From the NCBI GenBank assembly GCA_026770575.1, contig MU657312.1, positions 70,788 to 82,463 on the forward strand: a stretch of DNA of 11,676 bases, read 5' to 3'. A program made the position numbers and the translations under genes. The notes below the pieces were generated by a model. That model saw only the letters and a program-made list of their open reading frames with translations, searched no databases and was not told the origin of the DNA. Source of the DNA: Pelagophyceae sp. CCMP2097 (Eukaryota; Sar; Pelagophyceae). Positions 1-6,853 of this stretch are shown here, piece after piece; the stretch's first letter is position 1, and each line of letters opens with the position of its first letter.

Positions 1-118
1 GGCCCGACACGTTCCCAAGCGGCGCGCCTCGGCGGCGAGCGAAGCTCACAGAGAGCGCAGCGAGCCCTTCAAAGCCGGCGTCACATTTGTACTTTTCCCG
101 AGGAGCGGAGCGACGAGG

Positions 119-180
119 CCAACGGATGGCGGAGTCCAACGGACGCCGCCAGGCGTCCGTTGGACGGAGCTGTCCGTTGG
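119..180. repeat. 62-bp imperfect palindrome with 14-bp perfect stems
   Basis: The octamer ccaacgga occurs at 119-126 and 136-143, and its reverse complement tccgttgg at 156-163 and 173-180. All four are symmetric about 149.5. The core arms 134-147 and 152-165 are perfectly complementary over 14 bp with a 4-nt loop. The segments between the octamers match only partly. The element could be a cruciform or RNA hairpin, or a double-dyad protein-binding site. No function can be assigned from sequence. Confidence 0.85.
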
Positions 181-185
181 TGACT

Positions 186-289
186 TCAACTCGACGGGAG
201 GGTGGCTTACGCGGCGCGTGTCGTGGACAAGCAGGGCGTGGACGAGCACAGTCAGACAAGGAGCCACAGAGATCAACTCGACGGGAGGG
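186..289. repeat. 17-bp direct repeat pair, 87 bp apart
   Basis: The 17-mer at 186-202 (tcaactcgacgggaggg) recurs exactly at 273-289. The 87-bp spacing is a multiple of three, but the reading frames through it are not convincing as protein. It may be a decayed tandem duplication; the sequence between the copies is not obviously repeated. Confidence 0.75.
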
Positions 290-524
290 GGTAAGAAAAC
301 CACTTCATCCAAGAGGGGGGCTTCGACGATCACGCTGGGCACGACCCGTCGGAGCTACCCTTCGCCACTGCCCACTCGTTCCAGTACACGGGCCAGCAAC
401 GCCCGATCCCGTGCCGACATTCCAGTATCCACCAGTTCCGAAGCCCGGCGACCCATATCTCTCTCCCCCGTTTTCCGCGTCTTGCGCGTGTACAAGGGGG
501 GGTCAACATGAAACTGCCGCTCAT

Positions 525-785
525 TTTCTCACCTCCACAGGACGTTTGGTGAGACGTGGAGTGGCTTGACATGTCCGGGGGGGCCCAAGGTGTCGGGCTG
601 GACGCTGAACTCTACCGTTTTACGCGCACCCTGCGCGCAATCTCGATTTTGGGGTCGCCAAAAGCTGGTTTGAGGTGGTTCTCCATTGTCATCGTCTGAG
701 TTCAGCCTCGCTGCCGCTTCGCTGGGGCCGGCTGTAGGCCTTGGCCACACCAGAGCCCGACCTAGTGCCCTGTGGAGGTGAGAAA
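525..785. mobile_element. 261-bp segment bounded by 17-bp inverted repeats
   Basis: The arms 525-541 and 769-785 are perfect reverse complements over 17 bp (tttctcacctccacagg on the left). The arm ends in a pyrimidine-rich tract plus CAG, like a 3' splice site. Its complement reads gag|gtgagaa, like a strong 5' splice site. The interval therefore looks like acceptor-exon-donor on both strands. I see no clear target-site duplication and no transposase. It may be a non-autonomous element, or an exon that happens to be flanked by related intron ends. Confidence 0.45.
533..769 (-). other. Candidate exon cassette, open on minus strand
   Basis: On the minus strand the inverted-repeat arms would place a 3' splice site ending at 770 and a 5' splice site beginning at 532. 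This leaves a 237-nt segment divisible by three, with phase 2 at both ends. In the frame that fits, there is no stop from 795 down to 533. The translation has mixed composition, for example VQPDTLGPPGHVKPLHVS. All three plus-strand frames contain stops. I recognise no family and see no partner exons, so this is a candidate only. Confidence 0.3.
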
Positions 786-804
786 TAAGGCCCAAAGTTT
801 AGGC

Positions 805-838
805 TATGGGCTCCATTTTGTAAGTTATGGGCTCCATT
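805..838. repeat. 13-bp direct repeat, 21-bp spacing
   Basis: The 13-mer tatgggctccatt occurs at 805-817 and again at 826-838, in a comparatively AT-rich stretch. No function is apparent. Confidence 0.75.
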
Positions 839-1161
839 CCACTTAAAACGCCCATACAAATCCGCAATTACATGAAAATGGTGTCAAGTTTCACGCCGTT
901 TTATTTTTGGTAGTGGCTTTACGCAAGGCGGACCGAGCCCGTAAACAAACTTCCTTCGTCAGGGACCGCGCCGCCACCAGCCCGCACCGTAGCGACCAGA
1001 AGTGGCCCCATACCTCGTTTGTAGACCGAGGAATTTATCGCTGACTGGAATCCCTTTCATGATCAGACCCCCCCTTGTACACGTGTCAGGTGCGTGAAAA
1101 ACTAGAGCCAGCCCCGCCCGGGCGCGGGCCCGGGGGGAGGACCGGCCACCAGGCCCATGAG

Positions 1162-1250
1162 TGGCGCGGCGGCGGCGCGCGGCCTGCGCGGCGGCGCGGC
1201 GGCGGCGCGCGGCCCGCGGCGGCGGCGCGCGGCCTGCGCGGCGCCGCCGC
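1162..1250. repeat. GC-only repeat block upstream of the TPR gene
   Basis: The 14-mer ggcggcgcgcggcc occurs at 1171-1184, 1201-1214 and 1221-1234, embedded in nearly pure G and C. It lies just before the preferred start codon at 1282 and would be in the 5' leader. Its extreme composition explains the alanine/arginine-rich open frames across it, including one from an ATG at 1157 that is out of frame with the gene. Confidence 0.75.
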
Positions 1251-1281
1251 GAGCCCAGAGGTCGTACTCGCCGAGGTCGTC

Positions 1282-3105
1282 ATGGGCCCCGAGGCGGTCG
1301 CGCGCCCCGAGGCGGAGGTCTTCTACGGCATGCTAAAGGCCTTCCTCGCCGCGCGCATCGCGCTCAACGCCGCCGCTAAAGTCCTCATGCCGGAAAAGGG
1401 CGCGGCGGCCTTTGCCGACGTGGGCGCCGGCGGCCTGCGCCGACGTGGGAGGCGGCGCGACCGCTCCGTGACGCTCGTCCAGGACCTCGGCGGCGCCGCG
1501 GCCGGCGTCGACGCGCAGCTCGACGCGCTCTACGCCCGCGCGCCCGCCGCCAAGGAGATGCTCGACGCCTTTGCGCGCGCCGTCGCCTCAAACGCCGGCC
1601 TCGACCCGGACACGGAGATGCTCCGCGTGCCGGGCCACGACGGCCACGCGGACGAGGTCTTCCACGCCTACACGGCCGCGCCCCTCAAGGGCCGCGTGCG
1701 CGCGGCGGAAAAGGCGAAGAACGAGTACGGCGACGTCGCCGCGAGACTCGTCGACCTCGTGCGCGGCTCCATCGTCTGCGGCGACGAGGCTTCGCTGGTC
1801 AAAGTGCTCACGAGCGTCCTCGTGGCCGACGCGGCCGGCGACGTCTGCGTCGTCCGCAGCAAGAACCGCTTCAAGAGCCCGCTCTTTAACGGCTACCGCG
1901 ACGTCTTAGTCAACCTGCGGCTCAAGCTGCCGGACGGCACGTCCATGATCGTCGAGCTCCAGGTGCACCTCGCCAAGATTTTGGAGTTCAAGGCGGAGAC
2001 GCACGTCTACTACGAGTACTTCCGGACGTACTTCTGCGGCAACGTCGACGTCGTCGCCGGGCGCATGTATTATCTCGAGTCCATCGGCGGCGACGCGTCG
2101 GCGAGCCTCGCCGACGCCGTCAAAAGCGTTGTCACAAAGCGAGAGCCTTCGAAGCTCAAAGCCATGGACGAAGTGCTGATGCATCTCGCCGCGTACGGCC
2201 TCCTCTTCGTAGTCCGCGAGTGCCTGTGCGACATGGCGCGGGTCAAGCACGGCGAGGACTCGCCTGAGCACGCGTCTGCAATTAGGAACCTCGCGTCTTT
2301 GCTGAAGATGCAGGGCAAGCTCGCAGACGCCGAGCCTCTCTACCGCCGCGCCCTCGAGGTGCTCGAGAAGAAGAGTGGGAATAAAGAACCCCTGACTGTC
2401 GTGGGTGCGCTGAACGACCTCGCAGAGTTGCTGCGGGCGCAGGGCAAGCTCGCAGACGCCGAGCCGCTCTACCGCCGCGCCCTCGCGCGCAGCGAATATC
2501 TGGCCAGGCCGGGCAGCGGGTTCATATACTTCGCGAGGTGGAGTGTCGCGGCGGCGCAGAACAACCTCGCGTTATTGCTGCATGCGCAGGACAAGCTCGA
2601 CGCCGCCGAGCCGCTCTACCGCCTCAGCCTCGCGATCGTCGAGAAGCGACAGCCGAACCACCCGAACCTCGCGACGCTGCTGGGCAACCTCGGGGAGTTG
2701 CTGCAGAAGCAGGGCAAGCTCGCGGACGCCGAGCCGCTCTTCCACCGCTCCCACGAGATCCGCGAGAAGCAGCTCGGGCAGAACCACCCGGACGTCGCGA
2801 AGTCGCTGTACAACCTCGCGTCGTTGCTGCAGGCGCAGGGCAAGCTCGCAGACGCCGAGCCGCTCAAACGCCGCTCCCTCGAGATTTACGAGAAGCAGTT
2901 CGAGCCGGACCACCCGTCCGTTGCGTTTTCGCTGAACAACCTCGCCGTGCTCCTGTGGCGCCTCGGCCGCCTCGACGAGGCGCTGCCTTTACAGGAGCGG
3001 GCGACGGCGATTCGCGAGCGGCGGGGCGACGCCAAGGCGGAGGCCAGGTACCGCGGCCAGCTCGATGCGATGCGGCAGGGCGAGAAATATCCGCACGAGC
3101 AGTAA
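1282..3105 (+). CDS. RelA/SpoT-like domain protein with C-terminal TPRs
   Basis: This is a single-exon gene of 607 residues. ATG 1282 is the first ATG in frame; the frame stays open upstream but only from a TTG at 1075. Residues about 136-250 match the layout of the (p)ppGpp synthetase fold: a basic GRVR at 137-140, an aspartate (D158) in LVDLVRGSIV, K194 and K198 before NGYR at 203-206, and E225-L-Q227 in IVELQVHL. In RelA/SpoT proteins the equivalent Asp, Tyr and Glu help bind substrate or metal. Residues about 324-577 are roughly six 42-residue TPRs of the kinesin-light-chain type, with LADAEPLYRRAL repeated almost exactly. TPRs bind partner proteins, so this is likely a cytosolic scaffold or a partner-regulated enzyme. 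The TPR call is firm. The N-terminal call rests on motif order and catalysis is unproven. No HD hydrolase domain, transit peptide or membrane segment is evident. Confidence 0.8.
   Translation: MGPEAVARPEAEVFYGMLKAFLAARIALNAAAKVLMPEKGAAAFADVGAGGLRRRGRRRDRSVTLVQDLGGAAAGVDAQLDALYARAPAAKEMLDAFARAVASNAGLDPDTEMLRVPGHDGHADEVFHAYTAAPLKGRVRAAEKAKNEYGDVAARLVDLVRGSIVCGDEASLVKVLTSVLVADAAGDVCVVRSKNRFKSPLFNGYRDVLVNLRLKLPDGTSMIVELQVHLAKILEFKAETHVYYEYFRTYFCGNVDVVAGRMYYLESIGGDASASLADAVKSVVTKREPSKLKAMDEVLMHLAAYGLLFVVRECLCDMARVKHGEDSPEHASAIRNLASLLKMQGKLADAEPLYRRALEVLEKKSGNKEPLTVVGALNDLAELLRAQGKLADAEPLYRRALARSEYLARPGSGFIYFARWSVAAAQNNLALLLHAQDKLDAAEPLYRLSLAIVEKRQPNHPNLATLLGNLGELLQKQGKLADAEPLFHRSHEIREKQLGQNHPDVAKSLYNLASLLQAQGKLADAEPLKRRSLEIYEKQFEPDHPSVAFSLNNLAVLLWRLGRLDEALPLQERATAIRERRGDAKAEARYRGQLDAMRQGEKYPHEQ
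2269..3010 (+). repeat. Coding tandem repeats encoding TPR units
   Basis: DNA words such as cagggcaagctcgcagacgc recur about every 126 bp (42 codons), for example near 2311, 2441, 2710 and 2837. The second unit is longer, with an insertion around 2484-2550. High identity at nucleotide level suggests recent unit duplication or gene conversion within the array. Confidence 0.7.
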
Positions 3106-3256
3106 AACAACTTGCGTGGTTTGGAGTCTCCCGTTCGGAGGTTTTGCATCTCCCAAGGGATCCGCGAAGCGGGTTAGATTGCTCTCTCTACTTGTAGGGA
3201 TTCGAGTACAATGTAGAACATGTACACGAGAATATTCTGTATCCAATGCTGTATGA

Positions 3257-3272
3257 TCGTACAATTGTACGA
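3257..3272. promoter_or_regulatory. 16-bp perfect palindrome (possible binding site)
   Basis: The sequence tcgtacaattgtacga is fully self-complementary. It lies 150 bp after the TPR gene stop and about 420 bp before the NSUN2 start. A dimeric DNA-binding protein is one possibility; no known factor is implied. Confidence 0.35.
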
Positions 3273-3357
3273 CCCGCGTTGTGGAGAGCCAGGGGGGTGT
3301 GTGGGCATCGATCCGTCCGCACGGCTCAAGTTCATCATCTCCGTGATGCCTTCTCAT

Positions 3358-3383
3358 CAGGGAGCCTCGTCAGGGAGCCTCGT
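3358..3383. repeat. 13-bp tandem duplication
   Basis: The unit cagggagcctcgt is present twice in direct succession at 3358-3370 and 3371-3383, and a third cagg follows. It is a simple tandem duplication in the intergenic region. Confidence 0.8.
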
Positions 3384-3694
3384 CAGGTCGCCGTGGTCCT
3401 CTGCTTTGAATGCTGGAGGGTAGCGAAGCACGCTTCCTTCCTTTTCTCAAACGGCCCCTAAGCCCCCTTGAAGCCCCTGGTTTAACCGCACGCCGCAGCG
3501 GGGCCCTCGATGAGGCGAAGCAGCGAAGCAATGAAGATGCCCGGCCCCGGAGCTCCGCAGAGGCGCTTTTACACGAATCGTGCCTCGCCCACGCGCGCCC
3601 CCTACGTACGTGTGTGATTTACGCGTCGCCTTAAACCGGCGATACATAAACGGCGATCACCCCGCATCGAACGACGGACCTCGAGCGCGTCGAG

Positions 3695-6515
3695 ATGGGC
3701 CGCTGCAAGCCCGGTTCGGCGAAGCGCGGCCGCGCGCAGGAGTGGGGCGCCGACGCGTCCGTCGAAGCGGTGGCCTTTCGGGCCAAGTGCACATTGCGCC
3801 ATGCCGCGTTTTACAAGGCGCAGATCGGCTTGCCAGATGAAGAGTGGTCGACTCTCATGGCGGCCATGACCAAGGTCCTCCCCGTGACGCTCCGAATCGC
3901 CGGCTTAGACGAGGCGCACGCGCTGAGGTTGGAAGCCGAGCTGCGCGTTGCGACTGAAGAGGGCAACGCTTTACTGGAAACCGCGCGATTAAACGGTACC
4001 CTCGACGCAGACGGCGCCGTCGCACTCGGCGCCGACGACGACGACGCCGAAGACGCCGAAGACGGCGTCGCTGCCGATGACGGCGCCGCTGCCGACGGTG
4101 CCGCGGCCGACGGCGCCGCTGCCGAGGACCGCCCGGTCCGTAAAAAGGCTGTCGTGACGCACATCGCCCTCACGCCCTTATCCTGGATCCGCCACGGCTG
4201 GCACCTCGACGTCCCGAGGCCCGTGATCCGCAAGTCGCCTTATCATGTGAAGCTGTTTGAGTGGTTAAAGGTCCACGAACCGGCGGGTTTGCACCCGCGC
4301 CTCGGCACACAAACGCCAGAGAGCATCGTCTTAAAGATCGCAGAGGCGCGAGAGGCAGAGGCCCGATCGGAGACGCTCGCACCGTCCGAATACGGGCGCT
4401 GACTGCACACCGACTCTAGGTACGATCACGCGGCAAGAGGCCGTTTCCATGGTCCCCCCCCTCTTCCTGCAGGTCGTGCCCGGCGACCGCGTCTTCGACT
4501 CGTGCGCCGCGCCGGGCAGCAAGACGTCGCAGCTCATCGAGGCTTTGCAGGCGCAGGCTACAGAGGCGCAGGCGACTGTCGCACATTTGAGGTCGCGCAG
4601 TTTAGTCTTCGCCAACGACGCAAACTTAAAGAGGGCCCACACGCTCGTGCACCAGTGCAAGCGGCTGCACTCGGCGGCGTGGTTGGTTTCGCACGCGGAC
4701 GCGTCGAATCTGCCGGGGGTGAAGGTCCGCGGCCAAAAAATCAAGTTCGACAAGGTGCTCTGCGATGTGCCGTAACAAGGCCGCGTCCCTTCAATGTCGA
4801 CGACTTTGGGAGCGAGGCTCGGGGCTGCTTCCGGAGCTGCCTGTTGGGAGCTTCATTTTAGGTGTTCGTCGGACGGCACCCTCCGGAAAACTCCCACTCT
4901 GCTCGGCAAGTGGCGGTGTTCCACGGGCACGGGCCTCCATTCGCTGCAGGCGCGCATCGCGCTGCGCGCGGCGCTGCAACTAAAGCCGGGCGGTTCCATG
5001 GTCTATTCCACGTCCGGGACCGCGGCGTCCTCGTCGGAAAACTTTGTCGCGAGAGTCGGGAGGCAGCACTGCCGGCGGGCCGCCACGCTGGCGCGACTGC
5101 CGGCGGGCCAGACTGGCGAGGCGGGCGTCGTGGTCCATCAAGTGGCTTTCATCCATCGATTATCCATTCCCACGCTTACCAGGTGTTCGATGAACCCCGT
5201 CGAGAACGAGGCCGTCGTCGCCGAGCTGCTGCGGCAGAATTCCGGCCTGCACGTCGTCGACGCGGCGGCGATGCTGCCGGCTCTGCGGCGGAGACCGGGT
5301 TTGACTACCTGGAAGGTCTTTGATGACGATGATTCGAGCGAAAACGGCCTCAAGGAGATCCCCGAGGCGCCGCAGGACGACAAGCGGCTGCGCCAGTCGC
5401 TCTTCCCGCCGACGGAGGACGGGATCAAGGCGGAGTTGGTGCGGTGTATGCGATTTCTACCCCACGACGACGATACTGGAGCGTTCTTTGTCACGCTCCT
5501 CGTCCTCGACGAGGCCGTGGCCGCCGACGCGGCGCCGTCCGCCGCCGCGGTCCCGGCCGACGCGGTCCCGGCCGACGCGGTCCCGGCCGACGCGGTCCCG
5601 GCCGACGCGGCGCCGCCGACAAACGCGCCGACCGACGCCGCGCCGACCGACGTTGTGCCGGCCGACGCCGCGCCGACCGCGCCGCTGCCCGCGCGGCCCA
5701 AGCCCGCGGGCAAGCTGCACAAGGGGCAGTTCGCAGAGGACGTGCGGGAGCGGCGTCTGTTGGAGAATCCGGACCGTCCCTGGACGGAGCGACGGCATCG
5801 TTATCCGTGCTCTGTCAACTCCGCTATATACAGAGCATAACTCCGCTATATAGGTGCCCTACCTCTCCTTCCAGTCCATGGCGGACGTGCAGCCGTTGGT
5901 CGACTTTTACGGCCTCTCCGGGGACTTTCCCGTCGACTTGCTCGTGGCACGGGCAATGGAAAAGGACGAAACTTCGAAGAAAGTGGTCCTCGTCTCGGAA
6001 GCCGTGCGCGAAATCGTCCTCGACGCCGCAAAGGCCAAGCTGCGCATCGTGAAAAGCGGCGTGGAAAGCAAGGCAAACCATCACGCAAGAGTCTTTCGAT
6101 GCAAGCCAGAGGCCCTCGTTTCCGCTCATTTCTCCGCTAGGTGCACGCGGGCGTGATCGTGCTCTGCCGGACTTCGGAGACGGTCTCCGGGCCGGTGGAT
6201 TATCGTCTGACGCAGGACGGGATTGGTTTTATGCTTCCGTTTATGTCAAAACGTGTTGCCAAATGCTGCCACGCCGACTTTCAGCGCCTCTTGCGCGGCG
6301 GAGAAGTCGTCTTCGCCGAACTGTCGGCGGCGCTGGTGGGGGAGATTGACGAAATCGATATCGGCGCCGTCGTCTGCGTTTTAGACGTCATGACGACGCC
6401 CGCGCCCGCAATCGTCGCCTGGCGCGGCGTCTCCCAGGCGCTCACGGTCTACTGCTCCAAAAACGACTTGGCCGTCCTGCAGACCCAAATCGACGTCCTC
6501 CAGAGCCACGCGTGA
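3695..6515 (+). CDS. NSUN2: NSUN2/Trm4-type tRNA (cytosine-5) methyltransferase, six exons
   Basis: This enzyme family transfers methyl from S-adenosylmethionine to C5 of cytosines in tRNA and other RNAs, mainly in the nucleus. My exon model is 3695-4286, 4420-4771, 4862-5011, 5183-5741, 5854-6048 and 6141-6515. It totals 2223 nt, or 740 residues; human NSUN2 has 767. Landmarks in order: FYKAQIGLPDEEW and VTLRIAG near 39-70; an Asp/Ala-rich insert near 104-152; RKSP near 180; TRQEAVSM 201-208; the SAM-binding CAAPGSKT 226-233; DVPC with C316; STC with C366, the nucleophile position; NPVENEAV; an Ala/Pro/Asp-rich linker with four AVPAD units at 487-506; then the C-terminal PUA-like part from about 545. 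The two cysteines are 50 apart, as in human (271, 321). The start has a purine at -3 and G at +4. Each junction restores a family motif, which makes the model strong; the exact intron 4 donor is least certain. Confidence 0.93.
4287..4419 (+). other. NSUN2 intron 1 (133 nt, phase 1)
   Basis: The donor is gg|gtttgc and the acceptor ctctag|gtacga. A branch-like ctgac lies about 20 nt before the acceptor. Removal joins HEPA-G to TITRQEAVSM, which is the family motif; reading through meets a stop at 4400-4402. Confidence 0.9.
4772..4861 (+). other. NSUN2 intron 2 (90 nt, phase 2)
   Basis: The donor is gtgcc|gtaaca and the acceptor ttttag|gtgttc. Removal creates CDVP-CSSDGTLRK, restoring the conserved PC motif. 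If the intron is retained, translation stops at TAA immediately after the proline and before catalytic C316. Confidence 0.93.
5012..5182 (+). other. NSUN2 intron 3 (171 nt, phase 2)
   Basis: The donor is ttccac|gtccgg and the acceptor taccag|gtgttc. Removal creates YSTCSMNPVENEAV, the motif that carries the catalytic cysteine C366. The intron is divisible by three and has no in-frame stop, so retention would insert 57 residues between T365 and C366. It contains a 14-bp direct repeat (actgccggcgggcc at 5068-5081 and 5096-5109). Confidence 0.93.
5547..5606 (+). repeat. Four perfect 15-bp coding repeats (AVPAD)
   Basis: The unit gcggtcccggccgac is repeated four times without a mismatch, encoding AVPAD four times in a low-complexity linker of the NSUN2-type protein. 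Degenerate related units follow to about 5680. It is likely length-variable between strains. Confidence 0.92.
5742..5853 (+). other. NSUN2 intron 4 (112 nt, phase 0)
   Basis: The donor is gaggac|gtgcgg and the acceptor atatag|gtgccc. This choice joins QFAED to VPYLSF and aligns with the family's FKEDPFVF region. A donor at 5814 would also be in phase, but gives a 40-nt intron and 24 extra residues unlike the family. The 14-mer aactccgctatata occurs twice (5817-5830 and 5839-5852), doubling the acceptor region. Confidence 0.75.
6049..6140 (+). other. NSUN2 intron 5 (92 nt, phase 0)
   Basis: The donor is cgcatc|gtgaaa and the acceptor cgctag|gtgcac. Removal gives KLRIVHAGVIVLCRTS, matching the family segment KMKVINTGIKVWCR in both length and pattern. 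Confidence 0.85.
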
Positions 6516-6853
6516 CCGCCCAGAGGCGCAGACGTAAACGATTCGCGGCAGTGGCCGGGACTGAAGGGATAAGGCCTACGACCTAAGACGGGGGATAAGC
6601 CTCACAGGGCCCCGCAGGGGCCGGGAGCCTATTACTATCTAAGAACTGTACCTTCCCTAGTACTTGTAGCCCGGGATCCCGTTTTTTATTCGGCGATATT
6701 TTATGGCCGTTTTCGTTTTTGCAACCATTTTCACGCGCTGCGGAGGATATTAACGCTGGTTTAAATATATTTGGAATATATTTGGAATATATTTTCATAT
6801 TTGACAATATATTAGGAATTTTTAGACTTTTGGGCGTTATTTTGTCGGTTACC
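6516..6853. other. NSUN2 3' flank and AT-rich spacer
   Basis: There is no gene here. 6608-6622 can form a small hairpin (ggcccc, 3-nt loop, ggggcc). From about 6690 the DNA becomes strongly AT-rich. An 11-bp unit atatttggaat occurs twice in tandem at 6767-6788, followed by a degenerate third copy. The frame of the downstream Sel1 gene is open back to a TTG at 6719, but that extension is hydrophobic and AT-driven. Confidence 0.6.

Larger units (their letters stand above)
487..1083. repeat. Outer 18-bp inverted repeat pair
   Basis: The 18-mer at 487-504 (cgtgtacaagggggggtc) is exactly the reverse complement of 1066-1083. Both arms include a run of seven G or C. A weaker match continues inward for a few bases after a short gap (a catg on each side). 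The 597-bp interval contains the second inverted repeat pair (525-541/769-785). No clear target-site duplication flanks the arms. It could be the terminal repeats of a decayed DNA transposon. Confidence 0.6.
1..1281. other. Gene-poor, repeat-rich 5' region
   Basis: I see no convincing complete gene here. Open frames of up to 160 codons exist on the plus strand around 87-569, but they are arginine/proline-rich, overlap one another in several frames and resemble no family I recognise. The stretch holds a 62-bp dyad, a 17-bp direct repeat, two nested pairs of inverted repeats, a 13-bp direct repeat and a GC-only repeat block, each listed separately. The part between about 786 and 1075 is less GC-rich and shows no coding signal. 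The last part, 1084-1281, is probably the 5' leader of the TPR gene that starts at 1282. Confidence 0.6.
3106..3694. other. Intergenic region between TPR and NSUN2 genes
   Basis: It holds the 3' flank of the TPR gene and the leader and promoter of the NSUN2-type gene, both on the plus strand. No AATAAA signal is seen after the TAA stop. A weak AT-rich motif (gatacataaacgg, near 3642) lies about 50 bp before the NSUN2 start. Two small repeats are listed separately. Short open frames here have no recognisable content. Confidence 0.6.

Noticed and set aside
87..569. 160-codon plus-strand open frame
   Set aside because: It crosses the palindrome, the direct repeats and an inverted-repeat arm, overlaps other open frames, and has an Arg/Pro/Gly-driven composition with no family resemblance.
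1075..1281. N-terminal extension of the TPR protein from 1075
   Set aside because: The codon at 1075 is TTG, it lies inside an inverted-repeat arm, and the extension is coded by a GC-only repeat. The first in-frame ATG is 1282.
5814..5853. 40-nt version of NSUN2 intron 4
   Set aside because: It is in phase, but much shorter than the other introns, and it leaves an unaligned basic segment. The donor at 5742 restores the family motif.
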